A stretch of DNA of 52,782 nucleotides from JBDTDV01 sp039922875 (lineage in GTDB: Bacteria; Actinomycetota; Actinomycetes; Actinomycetales; Microbacteriaceae), in assembly GCA_039922875.1 (NCBI GenBank), contig JBDTDV010000070.1:1-52782 (forward strand), read 5' to 3'. Made by a program: the position numbers and the translations under genes. The notes beneath the pieces were generated by a model. That model was not told the DNA's origin. It ran no database searches and was given only the letters and a program-made list of their open reading frames with translations. This document shows, in pieces, positions 8,540-17,226 of the stretch. Every line of letters begins with the position of its first letter. Position 1 is the stretch's first letter.

Positions 8540-11500
8540 CCGGCGAGCGAACCCGCCTCGCGCGCATCCACGGCCGCGCGACCCGCGGCCTTGCGCTGTC
8601 GCACTCGGGTGGCATGCCGCTCCCGACCGCCCTCGACCAGGAAGTACAGTACCGGCAGCACGATCAGGGTCAGCAGAGTCGATGAGACCAGGCCACCGAT
8701 CACCACGAGCGCCAGCGGCTGCGAGATGAAGCCACCACGCCCGGTCAACCCGACGGCCATCGGCAGCAGTGCGAAGATCGTCGCGAGCGCGGTCATCAGA
8801 ATCGGCCGCAGCCGGCGAGCCGCCCCGTGCACCAGCGCATCACGCACGGGAATCCCCCGCCGCCGGTATTGATTGACCAGGTCAACCAGCACGATCGCGT
8901 TGGTCACCACGATGCCGATCAGCATCAGAACGCCGATCAGCGACGCCACGCCCAGCGGAATTCCGGTGATCACCTGGAGCGCGATGGCACCGGTCGCGGC
9001 GAACGGAATCGAAACCAGCAGCAGCAGCGGTTGCAGCAGCGACCGGAAGGTAGCCACCATGATGATGTAGACGATCAGGATCGCGGCGAGCATCGCGATG
9101 CCCAATTGCTGGAATGCACTGGACTGGTTGGCCGTCACCCCGCCGAGTGCGGCGGTCGCGCCGGCCGGCAACTTGGCCTGATCCACGGCAGCCTGTACCC
9201 GGGCGCTGGCAGTGCCGACGTCGTTGCTGTTCGGCGTCGCGGTGACCGTCGAACTGCGCAGACCACGAACCGAGGTGATCGTGGCCGGCCCGTCCTGTTG
9301 CGTAACAGTGGCCAGCGTGTCCAGCGGAACCTGGCCGGCCACCGTCGGCACCGGCAGCGCCGCCAGCGCGGCTATCGTGGTGGGCGGATCCTGGCTCTGC
9401 AGGTAGATCTTCTCGGTGGACTCGTTGATCACGATGCTGCCAACCGCCGTCGGCTCCGTCGCCCGTGCGACGATGGCACCGAGCGCGACTTCCGAATATC
9501 CCGCGCGCGCCGCCTTCTGCCGGTCGATCGAGACCGCCACGTACGGGCGAGACACCGCGAGATTACTCTCGGCCTGTTTGATCTGCGGCAGATCCGATAC
9601 CCGGGCGAGCACGGCATCCGTTGCGGTCTTCAGCTGCTTCGCGCTGGCCGCGGTGATGTTCACGGTGATGTCGGATGATGCGCCGAATCCGCTGGAGGCG
9701 GCCACCGAGATCTCGCCGACGCCGGCGATCGTGCCCAGGCGAGCGCGGACGAGGTCTTGCAAGGCATCCTGATCCGCGCCCTTGTCGGTGGTTACCGAGT
9801 AGGTGATGGCCCCGGCCCCGCCGCCGGTGAACGCGTCGCGCAATGCGCTGCCGCTGGAGCCGATCGACAACTGCACTGTCCTTATCCCGTCGATCGCGCG
9901 CAGCGCACTCTCGACCTTCTTCGCGGCGGTGTTCTGGACCTCAAGGCTGGTTCCTACCGCCAGTTTCTGACTGATCGTGAAGGTGTTCTGCCCGCTGGAG
10001 CCGAGGAAGTTCGTCTTCATGCTCGGCACGATGGCCACCGTCGCACCCAGCACGAGCACGGCGAGGATGATCGTGGCGACGGCGTGCTTGAGCGTCCACC
10101 CGATGACCGGCAGATATCCGCGTTGCAAAAGGGACGGATGGCGCAGCTCCTCGGTGGCAGCGGCAGCGGCGCCCGAGGCCTCTGACGTCGAGACGGCTGC
10201 CGCGCCCGATACCGTCTGATGCGCCGGCGTGGCCGTCCGGTCGGCATGCTTGTGCGCAGCCGGTGCCCTCAGGAACCAGTACGCGAGCACCGGCACGATG
10301 GTCAGGGCGACCAACAGCGACGCGACCAGCGCGATCGTCACCGTGAGCGCGAACGGCCGGAACAATTCGCCTGTGGTGTCGCTGACGAACGAAATCGGCA
10401 GGAACACCGCTACGGTGGTGGCGGTGGATGCAGTGATCGCACCGGCCACCTCGCGCACCGCCGCGATAATGACGGCCGGCCGATCGGTGAGGTCTCCGGG
10501 TTCAAGCCGGGTTCTAGCGGCCACCCCCAGATGACGCTTGATGTTCTCGATCACGACGATGGAGTCATCTACCACCCGCCCGACGGCGATGGTCAGCGCG
10601 CCGAGCGTGATGATGTTCAAGGTGTAGTTCACCGATTGCATCGCGATGAACGTGATCAGGACAGAGGTCGGGATCGAGATCGCGGTGACCAGCGTCGACC
10701 GGATCGACAGCAGGAACACCAGGATCACGATCACCGCGAAGAACAGGCCGAGCAGCCCCTCCTCGGCCAGGGCCGAGATCGACTGCTGGATGTAGGGCGC
10801 CTGGTCGAAGACGGTGGTGAAGTGCACGTCGGTACCGAGGGCAGCCGCGAGCCTGGGCAGCGCCTGCGTCACCGCTGTCGAGACCTCGACAGTGTTAGCC
10901 GCGGGTAGCTTCGTGATCGCTATGGTCAGCGCGGGCTTGCCGTTCACCCGGGAAAGGGAGGTTTGCGGGTCGTCTGTGAGCGCGACGGTTGCGACGTCGC
11001 CGATCGTCTGCGCCGCAGCGGCAGAGGGTGCCCTTCCGGTCAGCGGCAACGCGGCGATATCCGCGACCGAGGTCAGCTTGCTGCCGGCCTGGACAGCAAG
11101 CGTCTTGCCGTTCTCGGTCAACTCGCCAGCTGGAATCAGCACGCCGTTCTGGGTCAGTGCATCGGTGATCGCCTGGCCGGTGATCCCGGCGCCGGCCAAC
11201 TTTGCCGCATCCGGGGTAATCGTGACCCGCTGCCCGATTGCTCCGATCAGGCTGGCATCGCGCACCCCGGAAATCTTCTTGAGGTCGGGAATCGTCACCC
11301 GATTCAGCTGTTCGGCCAGCGCCTTGGTATCGGAGCCACCGGTGACCGCGACCTGCAGCACCGGCAGGTCGTCCAGGCTCCCGCTAAGTACCTGCGGGTC
11401 GACGCCATCGGGAAGTTGGGATCTGATCCGGTTGATCGCCTGGTCGATCTTCTGCTCTGCGGTGTTCAGATCGGTTCCATAGACGAATTTCGCACTGATC

Positions 11501-11772
11501 AGAGACAGGTTGTTGCTACTGGTCGATGAGGTGGTGTCGATTCCCGGTACGCCTTGAATTGCAGTCTCGATCGGCGTGCTGACTTCGTCGTTGACCACAG
11601 TCGGCGAGGCGCCTGGATAGCTTGTCATCACCGCGAGCTGTGGGAACTGGATGGACGGGGCCAGCTCTTGCCTCAGGCTGGTCAGCGCCAAGGCGCCGAA
11701 GATCGCGACGACGACGGTGACCAGCGCGATCAGAGCACGGTTCTTCATGCTCAGCACGGCGAGAAAATGCAC
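8536..11772 (-). CDS. AcrB-type RND family efflux transporter
   Basis: Large proton-driven exporter of 1078 residues in the cell membrane. It has the RND layout: membrane segment 1 (MKNRALIALVTVVVAIFG), a first large periplasmic-type loop (about 35-330), a membrane bundle with the proton-relay Asp pair in TIAVGRVVDDSIVVIEN, a linker rich in Ala/Thr around 510-545, a second loop and a second bundle (GVLMLIGIVVTNAIVLVDLV). The GTG start at 11772 follows GAGGGGA; an ATG eight codons later is also possible. No membrane-fusion or outer-membrane partner is near, as is common for Gram-positive members such as SwrC. An IclR gene lies nine bases upstream on the same strand, so both are probably cotranscribed. 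Confidence 0.92.
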   Translation of the reverse strand: MHFLAVLSMKNRALIALVTVVVAIFGALALTSLRQELAPSIQFPQLAVMTSYPGASPTVVNDEVSTPIETAIQGVPGIDTTSSTSSNNLSLISAKFVYGTDLNTAEQKIDQAINRIRSQLPDGVDPQVLSGSLDDLPVLQVAVTGGSDTKALAEQLNRVTIPDLKKISGVRDASLIGAIGQRVTITPDAAKLAGAGITGQAITDALTQNGVLIPAGELTENGKTLAVQAGSKLTSVADIAALPLTGRAPSAAAAQTIGDVATVALTDDPQTSLSRVNGKPALTIAITKLPAANTVEVSTAVTQALPRLAAALGTDVHFTTVFDQAPYIQQSISALAEEGLLGLFFAVIVILVFLLSIRSTLVTAISIPTSVLITFIAMQSVNYTLNIITLGALTIAVGRVVDDSIVVIENIKRHLGVAARTRLEPGDLTDRPAVIIAAVREVAGAITASTATTVAVFLPISFVSDTTGELFRPFALTVTIALVASLLVALTIVPVLAYWFLRAPAAHKHADRTATPAHQTVSGAAAVSTSEASGAAAAATEELRHPSLLQRGYLPVIGWTLKHAVATIILAVLVLGATVAIVPSMKTNFLGSSGQNTFTISQKLAVGTSLEVQNTAAKKVESALRAIDGIRTVQLSIGSSGSALRDAFTGGGAGAITYSVTTDKGADQDALQDLVRARLGTIAGVGEISVAASSGFGASSDITVNITAASAKQLKTATDAVLARVSDLPQIKQAESNLAVSRPYVAVSIDRQKAARAGYSEVALGAIVARATEPTAVGSIVINESTEKIYLQSQDPPTTIAALAALPVPTVAGQVPLDTLATVTQQDGPATITSVRGLRSSTVTATPNSNDVGTASARVQAAVDQAKLPAGATAALGGVTANQSSAFQQLGIAMLAAILIVYIIMVATFRSLLQPLLLLVSIPFAATGAIALQVITGIPLGVASLIGVLMLIGIVVTNAIVLVDLVNQYRRRGIPVRDALVHGAARRLRPILMTALATIFALLPMAVGLTGRGGFISQPLALVVIGGLVSSTLLTLIVLPVLYFLVEGGRERHATRVRQRKAAGRAAVDAREAGSLAG

Positions 11773-11781
11773 GAATTCCCC

Positions 11782-12597
11782 TCAGCGGTTCTGTTGTGTG
11801 ACGTTGCTGGCATTACCGCCGAGAGCAGTGGTGATCTCCAGCGCCGCTTCGGCGCTCATGGCACCCAACCGCGGCAGGGCATCGCGGGAAATCCGGAACC
11901 GGGGGGCCGAGATCTGGGCCGCCGCCGCAATGCAGCCGCGATGATCGAACACGGGAGCCGCCACGCCGACTTCGTCGGGAAGGGTCTCGCCGTAATTGAC
12001 CGCGAACCCTGTCGCGGCGGCCTCGCGAATCCGACTCAGGTATGCGGCGACGCCGCCCCTGACGAGAGACGGATCCGAAATGGTGCCGTTGCCAAGCAGC
12101 GCGGCAACCTCTGCCTCCGGCTGGCTGCCAAGGAACACCTGCACCGAAGCGCTGAGCGCATGGGTGAGGCGGGTCCCCACGGGGGTGCTGTGTCCCACCA
12201 GATGCCGACCGGGCACCTGCTCGACACAAACCGAGGCGGTACCGTTCCACAACAGCAGTGCACTTGTTTCTCCGGTTCGGTCAGCCAGATTCTGCAGCAC
12301 CGGATACGCGACGCGCCGCACGTCGAGGCTGGACAGCAGCGGTCCGGCGAGCGAAACGACCTCCAGCCCGAGCCGGAATCGCCGGGTTTCCGGATCGCGT
12401 TCCACCAGTCCCTGCTGATGTAACGTCGCGAGAATGCGGGAGACGGTGCTTTTGTGCAAGCCCACCCGTCGTGCGATCTCCGACACTCGGAGTTCCACGT
12501 CGGTCGCAGTGAAACTGCGCAGCACCGCGATGCCGTTCAGCAGGACGGAAGCGCCGCGCCCGTCGCTCTTGTCATGTGCGGGATCCGGCTCGTTCAT
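11782..12597 (-). CDS. IclR-family transcriptional regulator
   Basis: Regulator of 271 residues. An N-terminal winged helix-turn-helix (about 20-85; LRVSEIARRVGLHKSTVSRIL) is followed by the IclR effector-binding domain (VAYPVLQNLADRTGETSALL, PVGTRLTHALSAS, GFAVNYGETLPDEVGVAAPV). It comes first in a two-gene operon with the RND transporter and is divergent from the SMR pump, so it may control both. Many IclR proteins respond to small organic acids or aromatic compounds; the ligand cannot be read here. An imperfect palindrome in the 90-base divergent region (12647-12660) is a candidate operator. Confidence 0.9.
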   Translation of the reverse strand: MNEPDPAHDKSDGRGASVLLNGIAVLRSFTATDVELRVSEIARRVGLHKSTVSRILATLHQQGLVERDPETRRFRLGLEVVSLAGPLLSSLDVRRVAYPVLQNLADRTGETSALLLWNGTASVCVEQVPGRHLVGHSTPVGTRLTHALSASVQVFLGSQPEAEVAALLGNGTISDPSLVRGGVAAYLSRIREAAATGFAVNYGETLPDEVGVAAPVFDHRGCIAAAAQISAPRFRISRDALPRLGAMSAEAALEITTALGGNASNVTQQNR

Positions 12598-12646
12598 CGG
12601 CGATTAACCGCAACCGACGCGGTCGGTACCGTGACGTTCCATTTCT

Positions 12647-12660
12647 GATACATTTGTACC
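12647..12660. promoter_or_regulatory. Palindrome between iclR and smr genes
   Basis: GATACATTTGTACC contains the inverted repeat TACA-TT-TGTA with partly matching flanks (10 of 14 positions symmetric). It is centred in the only intergenic space between the divergent IclR and SMR genes, where an IclR or TetR operator would be expected. No experimental or comparative support is available. Confidence 0.35.
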
Positions 12661-12687
12661 ACTATCTGCTATTGAGGGCGAGACTCC

Positions 12688-13014
12688 ATGGGCTACCTGT
12701 TTCTCGGCCTCGCGATCGCCGCCGAGGTGGTCGCCACCACATTTCTGAAGCTCACCTCCGGTGACACGATCCGGTGGTGGGCATACATCATTGTCGTGGT
12801 CGGCTACGTCGCGGCATTTGCGAGTCTGTCTGCGTCGCTGGCGCACGGCATTCCACTGGGAATAGCCTATGCGGTCTGGGCGGGCATCGGCGTCGTCATG
12901 GTGGCAGTCATCAGCTGGCTGCTCTTTCACGAATCGATGTCGCTTGCACAAATCGCGGGCATCGCTTTGGTTCTGGGCGGAGTGGCGCTGCTCGAGCTTG
13001 GTGGAAAACACTAA
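12688..13014 (+). CDS. Small multidrug resistance (SMR) family exporter
   Basis: Four-helix membrane protein of 108 residues, the normal SMR length. The essential glutamate is in helix 1 (LAIAAEVVATTFLKLT, Glu13), and the family motifs IPLGIAYAVWAGIGVV and FHESMSLAQIAGIALVLGGV are present. SMR proteins work as antiparallel dimers that exchange protons for lipophilic cations; EmrE-type members also move quaternary amines such as choline and betaine. That makes its place beside a quaternary-amine catabolic cluster notable, but the link is inference. GAGGGCGAG precedes the ATG. A TetR gene starts one base after its stop. Confidence 0.92.
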   Translation: MGYLFLGLAIAAEVVATTFLKLTSGDTIRWWAYIIVVVGYVAAFASLSASLAHGIPLGIAYAVWAGIGVVMVAVISWLLFHESMSLAQIAGIALVLGGVALLELGGKH

Positions 13015-13563
13015 ATGGCCGCTCCGCGGGCCAGGACCGCCAAAGGCAGGCTCCGGCGGCAGCTGCTGCTGGATGCCGTGTTGCGGGTACTCGAGCAGTT
13101 CGGCGCTTCCGGGGTGAACCATCGCGCCGTCGCTGCCGAAGCCGGGTTGCCACTGGCTGCGGCGACCTACTACTTCTCCGGCATCGACGACATGCTGGCT
13201 AGCGCATTGCGGCAAGCGACCGAAATTCAGGCGCGAGTGCTCGCCGGGCTGGCCGGCGCACCGCTGCGAACCATCGCTCGAGTGCTTTCCGCCTATGTCG
13301 GGGAGCATCGGTACGCGGCCATCGCGCAATATGAGCTGCTCTTTCTCGCGATGCGGAACGATTCGCTGCGTGAAGACGCGGACCTGTGGTACCGGGGCTT
13401 GGACGACGCCGTCGCGGCCAGAATGCCTGACCTGGCCGCACTGCCCGAGCGACGGCGCCAGGTCGCCTGGGCGGTCGACGGACTGCTTATCCAGATGCTC
13501 TGGCGCGGGGATCCATCCACTCCAGAAGAGATCGAGACCGCGCTGGCCGCGGTGTTTTCGTAG
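13015..13563 (+). CDS. TetR-family transcriptional regulator
   Basis: Regulator of 182 residues with an N-terminal helix-turn-helix (about 10-55; VNHRAVAAEAGLPLAAATYYF) and a divergent all-helical ligand domain (VAWAVDGLLIQML near the end). The ATG follows the SMR stop codon without a gap, so the two are cotranscribed and the protein most likely represses its own operon in response to an exported compound. Its position just upstream of the Rieske ferredoxin leaves open a role in that operon as well. Confidence 0.88.
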   Translation: MAAPRARTAKGRLRRQLLLDAVLRVLEQFGASGVNHRAVAAEAGLPLAAATYYFSGIDDMLASALRQATEIQARVLAGLAGAPLRTIARVLSAYVGEHRYAAIAQYELLFLAMRNDSLREDADLWYRGLDDAVAARMPDLAALPERRRQVAWAVDGLLIQMLWRGDPSTPEEIETALAAVFS

Positions 13564-13591
13564 CCGCAGCGGACCGAGTTGACCTGCCGAC

Positions 13592-13620
13592 TTGACAGGA
13601 GAGGCCCTGGGGGATGAAAC
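13592..13620 (+). promoter_or_regulatory. Possible promoter of the Rieske operon
   Basis: TTGACA (13592-13597), a 17-base spacer and TGAAAC (13615-13620). The -35 is perfect but the -10 is weak. It lies in the 114-base gap before the Rieske ferredoxin gene. Downstream lie candidate operators: ACAAC-gagt-GTTGT (13629-13642) and CGAAC-attgga-GTTCG (13662-13677), the latter covering the ribosome site of the ferredoxin gene. Confidence 0.35.
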
Positions 13621-13677
13621 TGTTGCGTACAACGAGTGTTGTTGTATTTATTGCGAACATACGAACATTGGAGTTCG

Positions 13678-14016
13678 ATGAGGGTTTGCCCTCTCGCCGA
13701 TATCCCCCCCGGCGAGGCTTTGAGGGTCGATACGGTCGTCCCGCCCATTGCGGTCTTTCATACCGAAGACGGCGAAGTGTTCGCCATCGACGATACCTGC
13801 ACCCACCAGAACGCATCGCTGGCCGACGGCTGGGTCGAGGAGTGCCAGGTGGAGTGTCCACTCCACGCATCCCGCTTCGACCTGCGCACCGGAGCGGTCG
13901 ACGCGCCGCCGGCTAAACGGCCGGTCCGGGTGCATGAGGTTTCGATCATCGATGGCGACATCCACGTGTCCCTCTCGGAAGCCGTACCCAATCTGCCACC
14001 CGGCACGACTTACTAG
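13678..14016 (+). CDS. Rieske-type [2Fe-2S] ferredoxin
   Basis: Soluble electron carrier of 112 residues. The cluster ligands are Cys41-x-His43 (CTHQ) and Cys60-x2-His63 (CPLHASRFD), the standard Rieske spacing. It would shuttle electrons from the adjacent FAD reductase to the Rieske oxygenase two genes on. ATG 13678, preceded by GGAG, begins the family-like sequence; a GTG at 13636 in the same frame would add 14 poor residues inside the regulatory region. The next gene begins eight bases after the stop, so the three genes form one operon. Confidence 0.9.
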   Translation: MRVCPLADIPPGEALRVDTVVPPIAVFHTEDGEVFAIDDTCTHQNASLADGWVEECQVECPLHASRFDLRTGAVDAPPAKRPVRVHEVSIIDGDIHVSLSEAVPNLPPGTTY

Positions 14017-14024
14017 TACTTGCC

Positions 14025-15242
14025 ATGGCTCAGATGAAAACAATCACCATTGTGGGTGCCGGGCTAGCCGGGCACGCCAGTGCCAAGGCACTGCGCCGGC
14101 AGGGGTTTGACGGATCGATAACGATCATCGGCGACGAGAGCCACCGGCCATACGATCGGCCTCCGCTGTCAAAGGAATTTCTCGCCGGCACGGCCGGTGA
14201 AGAAGACCTAACCCTCGAGGCCGAAGGGGAAGATCTCGGCGCCGACTGGCTGTTGGGGACCCGTGCGATCAGCCTCGACCCGGCTCAGCGGAGGGTTACC
14301 ATGGCCGACGGCAGTTCGATTCGTTCGGATGCCGTCATCCTCGCCAGCGGATCATTCGCCAGAAGCTTCCCCGCACTCCCCTCCGGGGCGCACATTCTGC
14401 GCACCATCGAGGAGGCTGCCGCGCTGAGGGCGGAGCTGGTACCCGGGGCACATCTAGTCGTGGTGGGCTCTGGCTTCATCGGACTTGAGGTCGCCTCGAC
14501 CGCACGCGGCCTGGGGCTGGAGGTCACCGTCTTGGGATCCTCAGAAACTCCGCTGAGCCGAACGCTCGGCCATACCGTCGGAGTGGCCGTGCAGGCCCTG
14601 CAGCGCGGGCACGGGATCACGATAAGGAACAACGTTCCCGTCGCGGCGATCCGGGGCACCAGCCGCGTGACCGGCGTCGAGCTGGTTTCCGGCGAGGTGG
14701 TGCCGGCCGACGTCGTCGTGATCGGGATCGGCTCGCTTCCGGCCACAGACTGGCTGAGCGACTCCGGGCTTGAGCTTTCCGACGGGGTGCTCTGCGGCGA
14801 GTTCGGCGCGACGAGCGCGCCGGGCGTTATCGCAGTCGGAGACTGCTCGGCCTGGTTCGACCCGATCCGCGGCCGCCACAATCGCGTGGCGCACTGGACC
14901 GACTCACGGGAACGACCGGTCGCGGCAATCACCGCCCTCCTCACCGGCAACCCACCAACCCGGCCGCTGCGGCCCAGTTACCTATGGTCCGACCAGTGCG
15001 GCTCCCGGATTCAGTTCGCCGGGCGCCTCCTCGGCGAAGAAGTGGCGGTGACCGAGGCGGGCAGCCTGGAGACCGGAGATCTCTTCCAGGTCTACCGGCG
15101 AGCCGGCGAGCCGGTGGCGGTGGTCGGAATCAACCAGCCACGACTGGTGGCGTCCTGGACCAAACGACTCGCGGCCGCTGCCGCATCCGCCAAATCTGCA
15201 GAACCTTCCGTACATCCTGAGCACGAACGAATAGGAGCATGA
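14025..15242 (+). CDS. FAD-dependent ferredoxin reductase (BphA4/rubredoxin reductase type)
   Basis: Flavoprotein of 405 residues passing electrons from NAD(P)H to a ferredoxin. It shows the N-terminal FAD-binding motif (IVGAGLAGHASAKALRRQG), the RPYDRPPLSK block typical of this reductase family, a second dinucleotide motif for NAD(P)H (VVGSGFIGLEVAS), and the late FAD contact APGVIAVGDC. It lies between the Rieske ferredoxin and the oxygenase and so completes a three-component electron chain. Characterised glycine betaine monooxygenases (GbcB, BmoB) instead use a fused flavin/[2Fe-2S] reductase. ATG 14025 or the ATG at 14034 could be the start; ribosome sites are weak for both. Confidence 0.9.
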   Translation: MAQMKTITIVGAGLAGHASAKALRRQGFDGSITIIGDESHRPYDRPPLSKEFLAGTAGEEDLTLEAEGEDLGADWLLGTRAISLDPAQRRVTMADGSSIRSDAVILASGSFARSFPALPSGAHILRTIEEAAALRAELVPGAHLVVVGSGFIGLEVASTARGLGLEVTVLGSSETPLSRTLGHTVGVAVQALQRGHGITIRNNVPVAAIRGTSRVTGVELVSGEVVPADVVVIGIGSLPATDWLSDSGLELSDGVLCGEFGATSAPGVIAVGDCSAWFDPIRGRHNRVAHWTDSRERPVAAITALLTGNPPTRPLRPSYLWSDQCGSRIQFAGRLLGEEVAVTEAGSLETGDLFQVYRRAGEPVAVVGINQPRLVASWTKRLAAAAASAKSAEPSVHPEHERIGA

Positions 15243-15248
15243 AACACC

Positions 15249-16382
15249 ATGATTATCGAGCAAATTGACAAGCCGGTTGCCGGTTCCCTGATGGCGACGC
15301 TGGACGGTTCGGCGTATTCGGACCCCGAGGTCTTCGCCATGGAACAGGAGAAACTGTTCGAGAAGTGCTGGTTCTGCGTGGTCAGAGGCAGCGACGTCGC
15401 AAAGCCGGGATCGTTCAAGACCGTTCAGGTCGGCCGGGAATCCCTGATCATCAGCCGCAACCGCAAGGGCGAGGCCCGCGCCTTCTACAACGTCTGCCGC
15501 CACCGCGGCAAGCAGGTCTGCCTCGGCGAGAGCGCCGAAGGCCAGCGATCCTTCCAGTGCGGCTACCACGCGTGGACCTACGACCTGGACGGCAAGCTCA
15601 TCGCGGCTCCGAACCTGACCGACATGCCGGATATCGACCGGCACGAAAAGGGACTGGTTGCGGTGAACGTGCGGGAATGGCTCGGTTACATCTGGGTCTG
15701 CCTGGCCGACGAGCCGCCGTCGTTCGAGGACACCGTGCTCGGCGAGGTCGTCGACCGGCTCGGCGAGGTCTCCAACCTGGACCACTACCAGGTCGAAACG
15801 CTCGCCATCGGCAAGCGGATCACCTACGACGTCAAGGCGAACTGGAAGCTCATCATTGAGAACTTCATGGAGTGCTACCACTGTGCCACCATCCACCCCG
15901 AGCTCACCGAGGTGCTTCCGGAGTTCGCCAACGGTCTCTCCGCCCAGTACTACGTCAACCACGGTGCAGAATTCGGCGACGACATCAAGGGATTCACCGT
16001 CGATGGCTCGGAGGGTGTGGATCTCTTGCCCGGCGTCGCCGAGGACCAGGCCCGCCGCTACTACGCCATCACGGTCAAGCCGCAGGTTTTCATCAACATG
16101 GTGCCAGACCACATCATCTTCCACCGGATGTTCCCGATGGCGGCCGATCGCACCGTTATCGAGTGCGACTGGCTCTACCTGCCTGGGGTGGTCGAGAGCG
16201 GCAAGGACCTGAGTAAGTCTGTCGAGCTGTTCGATCGGGTCAACCGCCAGGACTTCAAGGCCTGCCAGGAGACTCAACCGGCCATGTCGTCACGGATCTA
16301 TCAGCACGGCGGCGTTTTGGTTCCGGCCGAACACCACATCGGCATCTTCCACGAGTGGCACCGTAACCTCATGGCCTCATGA
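15249..16382 (+). CDS. Rieske non-haem iron oxygenase, probable glycine betaine demethylase
   Basis: Oxygenase subunit of 377 residues. The N-terminal Rieske domain has Cys83-x-His85 (CRHRG) and Cys104-x2-His107 (CGYHAWTY); the catalytic domain has the iron site His211/His216 in ENFMECYHCATIHPEL. This layout and the C-terminal WHRNLM end fit the GbcA/stachydrine-demethylase branch of Rieske enzymes. With choline dehydrogenase, betaine aldehyde dehydrogenase and dimethylglycine oxidase close by, and no other enzyme to make dimethylglycine, I infer N-demethylation of glycine betaine to dimethylglycine plus formaldehyde. Other quaternary amines (carnitine, proline betaine) remain possible. AGGAGCA precedes the ATG. 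Confidence 0.85.
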   Translation: MIIEQIDKPVAGSLMATLDGSAYSDPEVFAMEQEKLFEKCWFCVVRGSDVAKPGSFKTVQVGRESLIISRNRKGEARAFYNVCRHRGKQVCLGESAEGQRSFQCGYHAWTYDLDGKLIAAPNLTDMPDIDRHEKGLVAVNVREWLGYIWVCLADEPPSFEDTVLGEVVDRLGEVSNLDHYQVETLAIGKRITYDVKANWKLIIENFMECYHCATIHPELTEVLPEFANGLSAQYYVNHGAEFGDDIKGFTVDGSEGVDLLPGVAEDQARRYYAITVKPQVFINMVPDHIIFHRMFPMAADRTVIECDWLYLPGVVESGKDLSKSVELFDRVNRQDFKACQETQPAMSSRIYQHGGVLVPAEHHIGIFHEWHRNLMAS

Positions 16383-16396
16383 GCCGTGCCGCAGGC

Positions 16397-17170
16397 TCAG
16401 CCCAGATATCCCATCCGGTTACTGATTTTCGCGGCGGCGAGCATCACGTCCGCGGCGTGCTCGCGGGTCAGTTCCGGACGCATTCGATAGCTGGGTCCCG
16501 AGGCCGACAATGCGGCAATCACGGAGCCCCCGATTCCCCTGATCGGAGCGGCAATGGCACTCAAACCCACCTCCAGTTCGCCCCGGGTGACCGCGAAACC
16601 GTCCGCAGTCGCCCGGGCCAGCTGGCCCGCGAGCGCCACCGGATCGGTGATGGTATCCGGGGTGAACGCGGTGAGCCGCTCGTCAAGCATCGAGTTGGTT
16701 ACCGCCTCCGGCTGCCAGGCGAGCAGGATCTTGCCGGAGCTGGTGGCATGCAGCGGGGTGGAACGGCCTACCCAGTTGTTCACGGTGACCGCACCCTTGC
16801 CGTCGGCCTGATAGATATTGACGGCGGTGGCGTCCTGCAGGATGGCGATGTTGACCGTCTCGCCGAGCCGAGCGGCAAGGTCGCCGCAGACCTCGGCGCC
16901 TTGCATGGTGACATCGAGTTTCGAACGGATGGCTCCGGCGAGCCGAAGCACGGTAGGCCCGAGGCGGTAACGACCGCGGCCACCGGCCAGATCCACCACT
17001 CCGCGCAGCCGAAGCACCGCCAGCAACCGGGAGACCGTCGAGCGGTGCACACCGAGTTCCACTGCCACTTCCGAGACACTCGCGTCGCCTCGCCTGGCGA
17101 TGATTTCGAGCACGGTCACCGCGCGATCGACGGACTGCGCACCGGTAACTTCACTCTTTTCGTTGCTCAT
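16397..17170 (-). CDS. IclR-family transcriptional regulator
   Basis: Regulator of 257 residues, with a winged helix (about 10-70; VSEVAVELGVHRSTVSRLLA) and an IclR effector domain (NIAILQDATAVNIYQ, GRSTPLHATSSGKILLAW, GELEVGLSAIAAPIRG). It is convergent with the Rieske oxygenase (14 bases apart) and divergent from the choline dehydrogenase gene, so it is the likely local regulator of choline/betaine catabolism; the ligand is unknown. I place the start at ATG 17170 because GGAGG lies upstream at a workable distance; an in-frame GTG at 17200 would add ten residues across the promoter. Confidence 0.88.
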   Translation of the reverse strand: MSNEKSEVTGAQSVDRAVTVLEIIARRGDASVSEVAVELGVHRSTVSRLLAVLRLRGVVDLAGGRGRYRLGPTVLRLAGAIRSKLDVTMQGAEVCGDLAARLGETVNIAILQDATAVNIYQADGKGAVTVNNWVGRSTPLHATSSGKILLAWQPEAVTNSMLDERLTAFTPDTITDPVALAGQLARATADGFAVTRGELEVGLSAIAAPIRGIGGSVIAALSASGPSYRMRPELTREHAADVMLAAAKISNRMGYLG

Positions 17171-17226
17171 GCTGCAACCAACCTCCATTTGACGCACCAC
17201 TCTACGCTATCCAGGAGAATCTGCCG

